Shown piece after piece: positions 17,847 through 27,078 of a DNA stretch of 64,000 nucleotides (within the stretch, counting starts at the first letter, position 1; each line of letters starts with the position of its first letter). Under the pieces are notes generated by a model. It was not told the origin of the DNA. It did not search any database and was given only the letters and a program-made list of their open reading frames with translations. The DNA lies in assembly GCA_002315505.1 (NCBI GenBank), contig DCGX01000012.1, positions 7,704-71,703 of the forward strand, given 5' to 3'. A program made the translations under genes and the position numbers. Source of the stretch: Ruminococcaceae bacterium UBA1767 (GTDB lineage: Bacteria > Bacillota > Clostridia > Oscillospirales > Acutalibacteraceae).

Positions 17847-18668
17847 CTACACTTCAAAAATGTAACCGCAATAAATCTGTTCGGCTTTACCTTTGAGTTC
17901 TTTATTAAGAATTTCGAAGGCTTTTTCACCTGTGCAATGTCCTGTGATGACTCTTTCAATGCCTGTGTTTTTTATTCCTTCTGCAAGTGCGATTATTTCT
18001 TCATGTGTTGATTTGAACAGATGAAAACCGCCGATAATCGCATATATTTTTTTGTCGGGATAAGTTGCGGAGATTTCATTGATAATGTTGTCTGCACCGC
18101 CATGTGAACAGCTGTTGAAAATAACAAGACCCTTTGATGTGTCAAAAACAAGACTTTGCTCGTGGCTGAAATCCTCGTCAACACGATGATGCTTCTCTCT
18201 GCGAAACATACCGGCCTGATTTCCTTTGGCGGCGAGATTGTCCGTTTTATGCGGTACAAGGGTTACACCCTTACAAAGTCGATGGTCTCCGCTGACGTAT
18301 TCTATTCTGTCGGAGTATTTCCGAAGCAATCCTTTTTTGATTCCGATATATTTATTAAAAGGAAACCTGTTTCTGTAGCAGTTCTCTTTTGTACCACTGC
18401 GCAGATAAAATTTCGCCTTGCTATTGTTTTTAAAGAAGGCATCCATACCATCGGAATGGTCATAATGAGCATGGGAAAGAACACCGTAGTCTATATCAGA
18501 CAGCTTTATTCCGAGCTTGTCGGCATTTTTTGTAAAAATTCCTGTCGACCCTGTATCGAGAAGTATTTTTTTGTCGCCGTATTCGATATATATCGCAAGT
18601 CCCCACTCTTTTTTTAACTCATTTACGGAGATGTTATCTATTATTACAGTAGCTTTTAATTCAGCCAT
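17847..18668 (-). CDS. MBL-fold metallohydrolase
   Basis: 273 residues, no signal peptide. The metallo-beta-lactamase metal motif HAHYDHSDG is present, with an upstream LLDTGSTGIF, a mid SCSHGG and a C-terminal TGHCTGEKAF histidine. The organisation resembles the dihydropteroate-synthase-related MBL proteins of archaea and clostridia. The substrate is unknown. Own promoter with a consensus -35; RBS AAAGGTG 8 bp before ATG. Confidence 0.85.
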   Translation of the reverse strand: MAELKATVIIDNISVNELKKEWGLAIYIEYGDKKILLDTGSTGIFTKNADKLGIKLSDIDYGVLSHAHYDHSDGMDAFFKNNSKAKFYLRSGTKENCYRNRFPFNKYIGIKKGLLRKYSDRIEYVSGDHRLCKGVTLVPHKTDNLAAKGNQAGMFRREKHHRVDEDFSHEQSLVFDTSKGLVIFNSCSHGGADNIINEISATYPDKKIYAIIGGFHLFKSTHEEIIALAEGIKNTGIERVITGHCTGEKAFEILNKELKGKAEQIYCGYIFEV

Positions 18669-18700
18669 ATTACGTCACCTTTGCTGTTATTATTGTAATT

Positions 18701-18729
18701 ATGATAGCAATAAACAAAATTAGTGTCAA
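18701..18729 (-). promoter_or_regulatory. Promoter for MBL-fold gene
   Basis: On the minus strand: consensus TTGACA, 17-bp spacer, TATCAT preceded by TGC. Confidence 0.8.
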
Positions 18730-19103
18730 GTAATGATTAATAGTCGGAAAATGAAAATTTTTTCAAGAAGTTCAAACTTTTTCTCTCTTCAATGTGCCTT
18801 ATTAGTGTAAGGACGGAGATATCCGAAATAAAAAATAAACAAAATTATAGAAAAAAGGTTAAGAATGTGATATAATACACTTGTTTAAATCAACTGTGAA
18901 AATAGGTAAACACAGAACAAAGAAGCTTCTTAAATATTCTTGATAAGTGAATAGAAAAGCAAATCATAAATTTAGGAGGGAATTAATTTTAAAAAACTAA
19001 AAACACATTTATCTGCAGGGTTAAATATTCGCAAAAGCTCACTATGAAATAAAATGTGAAGCTCGTATAAGACACAAATAAAAAATTTAAAGGAGATAAT
19101 ATT
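18730..19103 (+). promoter_or_regulatory. Intergenic region with extended -10 promoter and long leader
   Basis: TGA-TATAAT at 18868-18876 is the only good forward promoter, giving a leader of about 220 nt before the ATG at 19104. In the leader: CTGTG (18894-18898) can pair with CACAG (18911-18915), flanked by TTGTT/AACAA; a perfect 12-bp palindrome AAGAAGCTTCTT lies at 18920-18931; and a perfect Shine-Dalgarno AGGAGGG at 18974-18980 is not followed by a normal start codon. The real RBS AAGGAGA is just before 19104. No other gene is seen. Confidence 0.6.
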
Positions 19104-19832
19104 ATGAAGAAAATTTTATCAGTTTTACTTGCAATTATTGCTGTATTTTCACTGACAACATCTGCTTTTACGGCATTTGCGGATGATATTGAGGAGAATA
19201 CAATTATTGAAAATGAGGAAATATCAGAAAATACTGACAATCCCGACACACCCGATGAGCCTGAAAAGCACTTCGATGTTACGATGTATCTTTGTGCAAC
19301 TGCAAACTCACTCTCAGGTCACGTTTGGCTCTACTTTGTAAACAATTCAAATTATCCGGTTAATATCGGTTACTACGAGAATCTCCAGCCGGGACAGGGA
19401 ATTTCAGTTGGCAGTCTTAACTTCTTTCGTAAAAGTGGCGGCGGAACATATTACAACGGCGAGGCAATGATGGCAGCGATGGACGGAAAGCTCGACGACC
19501 TTAGAAAACATACAACTTCTCTTGAAATGAGCCTTACTGAAGAACAGCTCGAGAAGGTAAACAATAAGATAAAGTCAATGAATTTCTATGACTTTATATT
19601 CTGTAACTGCGGAGTGTTTGCGACACAGGTTTGGAACAGCGTTTCTTCTAAAAAGGTTGTTCATCTTGTTTTCCCTGTTTTTACTGTTGCTTTTATGAAG
19701 ATACTTGGTGCAAAAACAGGTGTTCTGACCATGGATGACCCGAGAGACGGAGTCGGAGCATGGAAGCAACGCAAGAATGGTTGTGAAGTTGCAAATAATA
19801 AATCGTTTAATTATTCCTGCGTAAACACATAA
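19104..19832 (+). CDS. Secreted protein, candidate circularly permuted papain-fold (NlpC/P60-like)
   Basis: 242 residues. Signal peptide ending near AFTAFADD, then a 35-residue acidic linker rich in E, N and P. The globular part shows SGHVWLYF (His ~73) followed 96 residues later by CNCGVFATQVWN (Cys ~169). His-before-Cys with an NC-x2-F/FA motif after a hydrophobic segment is the arrangement of permuted NlpC/P60 papain-like enzymes (LRAT, DUF4105-like), which hydrolyse or transfer acyl/amide bonds. This assignment is inference from motifs only. Unlike the other signal-peptide proteins in this window, it has no hydrophobic C-terminal tail. Confidence 0.75.
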   Translation: MKKILSVLLAIIAVFSLTTSAFTAFADDIEENTIIENEEISENTDNPDTPDEPEKHFDVTMYLCATANSLSGHVWLYFVNNSNYPVNIGYYENLQPGQGISVGSLNFFRKSGGGTYYNGEAMMAAMDGKLDDLRKHTTSLEMSLTEEQLEKVNNKIKSMNFYDFIFCNCGVFATQVWNSVSSKKVVHLVFPVFTVAFMKILGAKTGVLTMDDPRDGVGAWKQRKNGCEVANNKSFNYSCVNT

Positions 19833-19868
19833 TGAATTATTAAAAATTATTATATGGGAAGGTTAAAA

Positions 19869-19904
19869 TTCAGTGCCATGGTTGAGCTCAGCCATGGCGC
19901 TGAA
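19869..19904 (+). terminator. Strong hairpin, probable terminator
   Basis: TTCAGTGCCATGG pairs with CCATGGCGCTGAA (one G-U pair), loop of ten bases. No long T-run follows (ACTTTG), so termination may be weak. Confidence 0.55.
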
Positions 19905-19929
19905 ACTTTGTAAGTATCAATAAATTTTC

Positions 19930-19958
19930 TTGACTGTATTTTTTTACAATGTTACAAT
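19930..19958 (+). promoter_or_regulatory. Promoter for 19986 gene
   Basis: TTGACT, 17-bp spacer, TACAAT; RBS GAGGTG at 19975-19980. Confidence 0.8.
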
Positions 19959-19985
19959 TATTGTATCAAATTTCGAGGTGATTTC

Positions 19986-21608
19986 ATGCCCTTTACTTTT
20001 TTTCATGCGTATATGCCGAAGGTGTTCGAAGCACAGCTTGATGCAGGTCTTTTCAAAGAAAACGACGGCATACGATTTTGTCAGAGCATTGATATTGATG
20101 AGAGTCTGAAATTTAATAATCTTGCAAAAATCGGCGGGGCTTTATTTGATTTCGTAAAAGAAAATAATTGTCCGTTGTACATTGACAGACTTCAGGGCGG
20201 TTGTTTTTTTGAGGGATATGATTATAATATGGAGCTTGTCCGAACTTACCATGAAATGCTCGGCGAGAGGTTTTACGGATTTCAGATGCACGAGTGGATG
20301 TCGAACTTTATCAGCGACACAAGTAAGCTCGTTGACGGAAAATGTCCCGAGCCGTGGACGGAAGAGAATATTATCGCAACGCTGAAAAGAGATTTTCCTT
20401 TTCCTCACGTTTTTACAGAGGCAATGAGCGCAAAGGAATTCGCACAGGCAGGTCACATTACTGACGTTCAGACGTATCTCGATACGATGAAAAAGCTATT
20501 CGCTAAACGACAGAATTACACAGACGGAATGCTTCTCCCGTGCGACAGTGCAATACTTGGATATTCTCTTGAATTTAAGCAGGGCGCGAAAAGAGTTATG
20601 CCAGAAATCGGACAGCAGACGAAAAACACTTCAATTCAGCTTGCTTACGCCCGAGGAATGGCAAAGGCATACAAAAAAGAATTCGGTGCGTACTATGAGC
20701 CGTGGGGCGGAAGTCCGTTCTCTGCCTGTAATTATCAGAAGGACGGCAAAAACGAGTGGAATATCAGTAATGACAGCTTTCCCTTTAAAACTGCAGGTGG
20801 TAACGGAGGAAGCTCCCGTTCCTTGCAGAAGAGAATGTATTTTTATTCATATGCTGCAGGTGCAAAATTCATTTCAGAGGAATGGGGACTTTGCAACACA
20901 TTCTACGATTGGAATGATTTTGAATTAACCGCTTACGGAAAAGAAAAAAAGAAATTCATAGATTTTACTCAAAAATATAATAATATCGGCGAGCCTATTA
21001 CTCCGATTGCGGCGGTTATTCCTAAGGAAATTATCGCACTTGACGATATTTATAACGAGGATAATTATCTTTCGTTTAATGTTCAGAGTGATATGAAAAA
21101 TAAAATTGACATTATGCGAAAAGGTCTTCGCAAATTGTTTGCGTTCGGTGACGTATTCGGCAATGAAAATTATTGCATGATTAACAGACTTGTACCCGAT
21201 GCGATTGACATTGTTAATGAGGATGTTTATGATGACAGCAAATACGAATATGCCGTAAATCTGACGGGCAATGATGATTTTGAAAAAAATCACAAATGCT
21301 GTTCTGCTGATGATGTGGCTGAGATTTTATCCGAAATTTTGCCCTGTCGTGTTGTGGGTGGTCTGCATCATATTATCAACAAAAATTCCGACAACGATTA
21401 TTTTATTTCGATTTTTAATAATACGGGAATTATCCGCTCAGTTGAGGAAGGCGAATACGGCTTAAAGGAAGCAGAAAAAACTGTTTCGGTTGAGCTGAAA
21501 AATGGAAGAAGTCTTTCGGGACTTTACGGCGAATATAAAATAGAAAAAGCTGATGATAAATATTATATTACTGTTCCGGCAGGTGAAATGTTTTTCGGCA
21601 GATTTTAA
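19986..21608 (+). CDS. Unrecognised protein, putative TIM-barrel glycoside hydrolase
   Basis: 540 residues, no signal peptide. I do not recognise the family. The first ~350 residues alternate helices and short strands as in a TIM barrel, with acidic residues at likely strand ends: MHEWM, YYEPWGG (Glu ~238) and SEEWG (Glu ~298-299). The last ~150 residues look like an alpha/beta domain followed by an all-beta domain ending in YYITVPAGEMFFGRF, an order common in clan A glycosidases. Two candidate glutamates about 60 residues apart would fit a retaining enzyme, but this is inference. Monocistronic, own promoter and terminator. Confidence 0.75.
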   Translation: MPFTFFHAYMPKVFEAQLDAGLFKENDGIRFCQSIDIDESLKFNNLAKIGGALFDFVKENNCPLYIDRLQGGCFFEGYDYNMELVRTYHEMLGERFYGFQMHEWMSNFISDTSKLVDGKCPEPWTEENIIATLKRDFPFPHVFTEAMSAKEFAQAGHITDVQTYLDTMKKLFAKRQNYTDGMLLPCDSAILGYSLEFKQGAKRVMPEIGQQTKNTSIQLAYARGMAKAYKKEFGAYYEPWGGSPFSACNYQKDGKNEWNISNDSFPFKTAGGNGGSSRSLQKRMYFYSYAAGAKFISEEWGLCNTFYDWNDFELTAYGKEKKKFIDFTQKYNNIGEPITPIAAVIPKEIIALDDIYNEDNYLSFNVQSDMKNKIDIMRKGLRKLFAFGDVFGNENYCMINRLVPDAIDIVNEDVYDDSKYEYAVNLTGNDDFEKNHKCCSADDVAEILSEILPCRVVGGLHHIINKNSDNDYFISIFNNTGIIRSVEEGEYGLKEAEKTVSVELKNGRSLSGLYGEYKIEKADDKYYITVPAGEMFFGRF

Positions 21609-21615
21609 AGTAATA

Positions 21616-21644
21616 CAACCTCCTCTGGTTATCAGAGGAGGTTG
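21616..21644. terminator. Perfect 12-bp hairpin between convergent genes
   Basis: CAACCTCCTCTG / CAGAGGAGGTTG with GTTAT loop. The flanking T-run is short, but position between convergent stop codons supports a bidirectional terminator. Confidence 0.75.
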
Positions 21645-21648
21645 CTGT

Positions 21649-23310
21649 TTAAAATGCAAAAATATATGTAATTATTTCGTAGAAAAACTGATAGACAGTT
21701 GCAAAAATTCCGCTGAAAAATCTGATGAATTTTTCACCGAATGAGGTAGCAGGCTTTTCCTGCACGCCTTCACCCATATAGCAGCCGATATTCACTGTAT
21801 CCGTAAATTGATTACCGAAAATATCAGTACCGCTTTCACCCATGCAAATACCTTTGTTTAACAATGGTGAGTCTGATGATAATCTGTAGCTTTCGGGATT
21901 TGCTTCATCGTTACCGACAAAATTCGGATTTTTTCTGATTGTATTTTCGGAAACTGTCGGTACTGCCATACCGTATATGCAGTTATTTACAAATTCACCC
22001 GAGAATGCATACTTGCTTACTGTTCCGTCGGCTTCTTTCTTGTTTTGATAAACATTGAAAATTCTTGAAATATCACCGACAAAAATGTTGTTTGCTATGT
22101 AACCGTTTTTAACTCCGTCAATAACAAAAGAATGCGAGTTAATAATCGTATTGTTGTAAAATCTGAAATCTGTTTCGACACTGCCTTCTGTTCCGAGTCT
22201 GTTCTGACCACCGTTGTCATTTACAGATAAGCAATAGCGGACAGTGTTTCCTCTTTGTCCGCATTCGGGAGAACAGCATCGGATAAAACGCATATTATCG
22301 TGGGAATAAATATATTGATATGTGCAGTAATTACTTCTTGAATCGAAATCAACAGCCATTCCGTCACCGACACATTTCTGACCTGCAATTTCTGTGTTCT
22401 GAATTGTACAATGCTGACTTCCCCAGAACCACATAGCGGCATTAACGTGTGTCATATTTCCGTTTTCATCAATTCCGTCATTGAGAGTACAATCAATACA
22501 ACGGCAGTTGGTTACGAGAGAATTTTCGCAAATACCCATTATGAGTGCTTCTGCGTCCATATTATGGAAATAACAGTTTGATATTAATGCATTGTCATTG
22601 TAGTAAAAGTCGAGGTCATCGAGTGATGCTTTCTCTTCAAATGGGTCATATGCTTCGTTCCATCCACCCCAAAGACTTATTCCGTTTCCGCAATCATAAA
22701 ATTCACAATTTGTTATCGTCAAATCATCAACCGGATTAGAATTGTGGGAGAATATATTTTTTACCATAACGCAGGCTCTTGCTTCTTTTGCTCCGAAGAG
22801 AATGTTGTCACGTGCGTTGTGCTCATAATTCTGGATGTCATGAATTTTAAGTGTGTCAAGTGTAACACCTGTACTTTTTTCATTTATTGTGTTTATCCAT
22901 ATTGCTCCGCCGTTGTGAGCGGTCATTTCTAAATTTGAAACAGTGAGATACGAGCAGTCGAAGAGCCATAAAATATCGGAATATTTATTTGTTGTGAGCA
23001 AAGGAAATTCACCTTCGCCGTAGGAAGAGATTGTAATCGGATTTTCCTGAGTACCCTTGCAGGTCAATTCAAGTTCTTCAACCGTGAAAATACAATCTGA
23101 TTTGAATAAAATTGAGTCGCCCGGATTAAGCGTAAGGCTTTTAACGTTCTCAACGCTCCTCCAGGGAGATAATACCGATGTTCCGTTGTTGCTGTCATCA
23201 CCATTCACCGAGTCAATGTAATATGTTTTTGAGTATGGTGCGGCGAATGCAGTAACGCACATACAAAAGAGCAAAAGAATCGTTAACATAATCGAAATTA
23301 TTTTTTTCAT
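21649..23310 (-). CDS. Secreted right-handed beta-helix protein with C-terminal tail
   Basis: 553 residues from ATG at 23310 (RBS AGGTGAG; an upstream in-frame ATG lacks one). Signal peptide ends near VTAFAAP. YYIDSVNGDDSNNGT is the usual opening of DUF1565/pectate-lyase-like beta-helices, followed by many coils with N-rich turns (TITNCEFYDCGNG, ISNCYFHNM, RFYNNTIINS, IANNIF). Such proteins are polysaccharide lyases, glycosidases or surface adhesins; no catalytic set could be assigned. The C-terminal ~28 residues are strongly aromatic and hydrophobic (FIRFFSGIFATVYQFF), a tail of the type shared by other secreted proteins here. Confidence 0.85.
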   Translation of the reverse strand: MKKIISIMLTILLLFCMCVTAFAAPYSKTYYIDSVNGDDSNNGTSVLSPWRSVENVKSLTLNPGDSILFKSDCIFTVEELELTCKGTQENPITISSYGEGEFPLLTTNKYSDILWLFDCSYLTVSNLEMTAHNGGAIWINTINEKSTGVTLDTLKIHDIQNYEHNARDNILFGAKEARACVMVKNIFSHNSNPVDDLTITNCEFYDCGNGISLWGGWNEAYDPFEEKASLDDLDFYYNDNALISNCYFHNMDAEALIMGICENSLVTNCRCIDCTLNDGIDENGNMTHVNAAMWFWGSQHCTIQNTEIAGQKCVGDGMAVDFDSRSNYCTYQYIYSHDNMRFIRCCSPECGQRGNTVRYCLSVNDNGGQNRLGTEGSVETDFRFYNNTIINSHSFVIDGVKNGYIANNIFVGDISRIFNVYQNKKEADGTVSKYAFSGEFVNNCIYGMAVPTVSENTIRKNPNFVGNDEANPESYRLSSDSPLLNKGICMGESGTDIFGNQFTDTVNIGCYMGEGVQEKPATSFGEKFIRFFSGIFATVYQFFYEIITYIFAF

Positions 23311-23341
23311 AAAGCTCACCTGACTTGTTATTAGTACCATT

Positions 23342-23370
23342 ATGATACCATATCAATAAGTTTGTTTCAA
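23342..23370 (-). promoter_or_regulatory. Promoter for beta-helix gene
   Basis: On the minus strand: TTGAAA, 17-bp spacer, TATCAT. Confidence 0.7.
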
Positions 23371-23400
23371 TAATAATATAAAAAAATGCAATTTATCTTA

Positions 23401-23429
23401 TTGAATGATTACGAATGCTATGATATAAT
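23401..23429 (+). promoter_or_regulatory. Promoter for PI-PLC gene
   Basis: TTGAAT, 17-bp spacer, TATAAT preceded by TGA. RBS GGAGGGG follows before ATG 23459. Confidence 0.9.
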
Positions 23430-23458
23430 TTTAAAAATTAAAAGGCGGAGGGGAAAAT

Positions 23459-24376
23459 ATGAGAAGTATTATTTCTTCAGTTGTAGCATTGGTAACATTG
23501 ATTCTTGCGGTATTCGGAATCGGAGAGGTCAAGGACACAAATCAGTTTCAGAATACAATATGGATGTCGGCAATAAGTGACGATGCGTATTTGAGCGAAC
23601 TTTCTATTCCGGGTACACACGATACCTGCGCATTGTATGAACCGATAAAGCCGTGTGCAAAATGTCAGGACTACACATTGAAGGACCAGCTTGATATGGG
23701 TGTCAGATTTATTGATATCCGAGGTACTGTGGTTGGTTCAAAAATTTATTGTGTACACGGACCTATTTATCAGGCACAGAATTTTAATGAGGTGCTTGAT
23801 ACCTGTTATGAATTCTTAAGCAACAATCCTTCGGAAACTATAATAATGAGTCTGAAGGAGGATATTACAGTCGGCAAAAAATCATTTACGGACATTGCGA
23901 AAAAATACATTGACGAAAACAAAGAATTCTGGTTTATGGATAATCGTATTCCGACTCTCGGCGAGGTGCGAGGAAAAATTGTCCTTGTAAATCGTTTTGA
24001 TAATACCTGCGAATTGGGAATTCAGACTCGTGGATGGGCTGACAATGCTTCATTTACAATCGAAAATGACATTTTTAATATTAATATTCAGGATTACTAT
24101 CATATTTCATCTGTTGAAGAGGAATGGGCACAGGCCGAAAAGCTGTTAAATGATTGCAAAAATTGTGATGCCTTACAGAGAAAAGATAATTTGTATATTA
24201 ACTTTTTGAGCGGATATCTCGGCACATTGCCTGACCAGGTTACAGTTGCAGAGGGTATGAATGCTAATTTTGTGAAATATTTTGAAAACGCAGAAAAAGG
24301 CTGCTATGGAATAATCCTTTTTGATTTTGTTACGCAGGAATATTGCGATATGGTAATCAGCACAAATTTCAGTTAA
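23459..24376 (+). CDS. Phosphatidylinositol-specific phospholipase C (PI-PLC X domain)
   Basis: 305 residues. The catalytic histidines are visible in SIPGTHDT (His ~54) and YCVHGPIY (His ~100), with GVRFIDIRG and ETIIMSLKED between and after them, the classic X-domain order. Bacterial PI-PLCs cleave phosphatidylinositol or GPI anchors to diacylglycerol and cyclic inositol phosphate. The N-terminus is hydrophobic (SSVVALVTLILAVFGIG) but has no clear AxA site, so it may stay membrane-anchored; there is no C-terminal tail. Monocistronic. Confidence 0.9.
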   Translation: MRSIISSVVALVTLILAVFGIGEVKDTNQFQNTIWMSAISDDAYLSELSIPGTHDTCALYEPIKPCAKCQDYTLKDQLDMGVRFIDIRGTVVGSKIYCVHGPIYQAQNFNEVLDTCYEFLSNNPSETIIMSLKEDITVGKKSFTDIAKKYIDENKEFWFMDNRIPTLGEVRGKIVLVNRFDNTCELGIQTRGWADNASFTIENDIFNINIQDYYHISSVEEEWAQAEKLLNDCKNCDALQRKDNLYINFLSGYLGTLPDQVTVAEGMNANFVKYFENAEKGCYGIILFDFVTQEYCDMVISTNFS

Positions 24377-24380
24377 TAAA

Positions 24381-24406
24381 AAGCGAGTCGAAATTTTGAC
24401 TCGCTT
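24381..24406 (+). terminator. Terminator after PI-PLC
   Basis: AAGCGAGTC / GACTCGCTT stem, T-rich sequence downstream. Confidence 0.85.
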
Positions 24407-24486
24407 AAACTTTTGTTTTGATGTAATTTTTATTTTAAAAAGTCAATAAAATAATATTCGGCAATGAAATAAGTAGGGTTAATTTG

Positions 24487-24515
24487 TTGACTAAAAATAC
24501 GTATCGTGATAGAAT
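24487..24515 (+). promoter_or_regulatory. Promoter for MBOAT/SGNH operon
   Basis: TTGACT, 17-bp spacer, TAGAAT preceded by TGA. Confidence 0.75.
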
Positions 24516-24551
24516 TACTAGTATTAAGTGTTGTAATATGGAGATATAATT

Positions 24552-25988
24552 ATGCTGTTTAATTCATTGGCTTTTGCGATTTTTCTCCCGATAGTTTTTG
24601 CTGTCTACTGGTTACTGCCTCACAAATACAGATGGGCATTAATTTTTGTTGCCAGCTATTATTTTTATATGAGCTGGAATGCAAAATACGTTGTACTGAT
24701 TTTGTTTACAACAGTTGCTTCGTATTCAGCGGCACGGCTGATGGAGAAAAAAGATGATAAAAAATACAAACAGGGTATACTCGCAGTAACAACCATTGTG
24801 TGTCTGGGTGTGTTGTTTTTCTTTAAATATTTTAATTTTTTGAGCGACTCCTTAACTGATTTACTTGGAATGTTTTCAATTCAACTTCACCCTGTCACGT
24901 TAAAAATTCTTCTGCCGGTCGGCATATCATTTTATACATTTCAGACACTCAGTTATGTAATTGATGTGTACAGAGGAAGTGTAAAGGCAGAGCGACATTT
25001 CGGGAAATATGCCGCATTTATCTCGTTTTTTCCACAGCTTGTTGCAGGTCCTATTGAGAGAACGAGTAATCTTCTTCCTCAGATAAAAGAAGAAAGGAAA
25101 TTTGATTATCATCAGGCGACCTACGGAATGAAACTGATGACATGGGGATTCTTCAAAAAGCTGGTTATTGCGGATGTTGTATCGCCTTATGTTGATTCTA
25201 TTTTTAACAATCCTACGAAGTACAGCGGTTTTTCACTTGTACTTGCTACTTTATTTTTCACGATTCAGATTTATTGTGATTTTTCGGGATATTCTGACAT
25301 TGCAATCGGAACATCAAAATTGCTCGGCATTGATTTGATGACGAACTTTAAAAGTCCGTATTTTTCTCAGAGCATCAAGGAATTCTGGAGTAGATGGCAT
25401 ATTTCCCTTTCAACGTGGTTTAAGGATTATGTATATATTCCGCTCGGAGGAAACCGATGCAGTAAATTTAGAAATAGCATTAATCTTATGCTAACATTTC
25501 TTGTCAGCGGATTGTGGCATGGTTCCAACTGGACCTTTGTTGTTTGGGGTGGAATCCACGGGTTTGCTCAGGTTATTGAAAACAGATTACTCCCGAAAAA
25601 ACATAGAACTAGTACAGGCTTAGTAAAGGCAATACGAATTGCATTTGTATTTTGTTTCTGTGCATTTGCGTGGGTATTCTTCGTTTCGAATTCTATCGGC
25701 GATGCGTTCTATGTTATTACTCATTTCTTTACGGGAATCGGTGACCCGATAAATTACATTATCAGCGGTTATTCAAATATCGGCATGGTAAAATCAGTAA
25801 TGGTTCCTGTTACCTTCAGTATTTGTCTGCTCGCTGTTTATGATTATATTTCGCTTAAGTATGATTGTATCGAGATTATAAGCAAGCAGAAAAAGATTGT
25901 CCGATACTCAATCTATTGGATATTGGTCATCATAATTCTTTCGATAAGAGCGGGCGGTGCAGCAGAATTTGTATACTTCCAATTCTGA
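24552..25988 (+). CDS. MBOAT family O-acyltransferase (AlgI/DltB-like)
   Basis: 478 residues, about ten membrane segments. Typical bacterial MBOAT blocks are present: FNSLAFAIFLPIVF at the start, PVGISFYTFQTLSYVIDVYRG, FFPQLVAGPIER, FCDFSGYSDIAIG-type segment, FWSRWHISLSTWFKDYVYIPLGGNR (shown in part) and FLVSGLWHGSNW with the catalytic histidine. It moves acyl, usually acetyl, groups across the membrane to a surface polymer. The next gene encodes an SGNH partner, the usual two-gene arrangement for polysaccharide O-acetylation. Confidence 0.93.
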   Translation: MLFNSLAFAIFLPIVFAVYWLLPHKYRWALIFVASYYFYMSWNAKYVVLILFTTVASYSAARLMEKKDDKKYKQGILAVTTIVCLGVLFFFKYFNFLSDSLTDLLGMFSIQLHPVTLKILLPVGISFYTFQTLSYVIDVYRGSVKAERHFGKYAAFISFFPQLVAGPIERTSNLLPQIKEERKFDYHQATYGMKLMTWGFFKKLVIADVVSPYVDSIFNNPTKYSGFSLVLATLFFTIQIYCDFSGYSDIAIGTSKLLGIDLMTNFKSPYFSQSIKEFWSRWHISLSTWFKDYVYIPLGGNRCSKFRNSINLMLTFLVSGLWHGSNWTFVVWGGIHGFAQVIENRLLPKKHRTSTGLVKAIRIAFVFCFCAFAWVFFVSNSIGDAFYVITHFFTGIGDPINYIISGYSNIGMVKSVMVPVTFSICLLAVYDYISLKYDCIEIISKQKKIVRYSIYWILVIIILSIRAGGAAEFVYFQF

Positions 25989-26007
25989 TTTAAGAAGGTT
26001 AACTGAG

Positions 26008-26997
26008 ATGAAGAGATTTATTAAAATTGTATCGTTATTCTTAGCGATAATATTGTTGATAACGATTATTCCATCTGTGGTTATCGACCCGTACAATATT
26101 ATTCATTGGGATTCCATAAGGGATAATGGTATTGAGCCGAATAAAAATTATATCAAAACAAAATATATTATTGAAAATCCCGATAAATTCGATACGTATA
26201 TGTTCGGCTCGTCGAGGGTAGGTGCGATTCATACCGAAAAAATCAAGGGTGAAAAGGTATATAATATGACATACTCTGAGGGAGTGCCATATGACCATCT
26301 TGACACAATAAAGACCTTTATTGAAAACGATGTACAGATCAAGAAAATTTACATGGGTGTTGACAGTCTCTCATACACAACGAGCGGACAACAACATGCT
26401 TCAAATCCGATGAGATGTCCGTACAGTAAGTTGCATAATAATCCCGAGGTTTATTTCAATTTATACTGTAATCCGAAAACAAACTTCCTTTCGTTGTACA
26501 CAACCTATTTCAAACCGAATAAGGCAAAAATAAACAGCAAGCTATTTTATAAATACGGATGGCATCACGATTATGATAAGAAAACGACCATTAAATGGGA
26601 AAAGGCAAAGGCGTCAATCGGTGCGTGCTATCTTATGGACGAAACTCTTGAGGACATTAGAAAAATAAAAGAGCTTTGCGATAAAAATAATATTGAACTT
26701 GTTGTGTTTACAAGTCCAATGTACGAACTGACGTATAAGGCATCGGTTGAGCACGATTATTGTGAATTTCTTACAAGACTTGCTGAAATTACTGATTATT
26801 ATAACTTCAGCGGATTGAATGACATTACAACCGACGTAAAAAATTATATTGATGCAAGTCATTACAATGCATATGTCGGAGATATGATTATGAATGTACT
26901 ATCGGATGAAAAGAAGTATGATGAATTGTATAATAACGGATTCGGATGGTATGTGACGAAGGATAATGTAAATGAGTTGATTGATGTCATCGGATAA
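26008..26997 (+). CDS. DltD/AlgJ-like SGNH partner of MBOAT acyltransferase
   Basis: 329 residues from ATG 26008 (an upstream in-frame ATG lies inside the MBOAT gene). One N-terminal membrane segment (VSLFLAIILLITIIPSVV) anchors an extracytoplasmic domain. MFGSSRVGA carries the block I serine and DASHYNAYVGD gives the block V Asp-His. In such pairs this protein receives the acyl group from the MBOAT and transfers it to the glycan. It starts 19 bp after the MBOAT stop and is followed by a terminator. Confidence 0.88.
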   Translation: MKRFIKIVSLFLAIILLITIIPSVVIDPYNIIHWDSIRDNGIEPNKNYIKTKYIIENPDKFDTYMFGSSRVGAIHTEKIKGEKVYNMTYSEGVPYDHLDTIKTFIENDVQIKKIYMGVDSLSYTTSGQQHASNPMRCPYSKLHNNPEVYFNLYCNPKTNFLSLYTTYFKPNKAKINSKLFYKYGWHHDYDKKTTIKWEKAKASIGACYLMDETLEDIRKIKELCDKNNIELVVFTSPMYELTYKASVEHDYCEFLTRLAEITDYYNFSGLNDITTDVKNYIDASHYNAYVGDMIMNVLSDEKKYDELYNNGFGWYVTKDNVNELIDVIG

Positions 26998-27006
26998 CAG
27001 CGGTGG

Positions 27007-27044
27007 TAAGCTGGTTACTTTTTAAAAGTAATCAGCTTATTTTT
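27007..27044 (+). terminator. Rho-independent terminator
   Basis: 16-bp stem TAAGCTGGTTACTTTT / AAAAGTAATCAGCTTA with one G-U pair, then T5. Confidence 0.9.
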
Positions 27045-27078
27045 GTAAATTTACTTGTATTATTTTTCTATTCAATAA

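Noticed and set aside
21616..21644. AGGAGG as a ribosome-binding site
   Set aside because: It is one arm of the perfect terminator hairpin between two stop codons; no reading frame follows.
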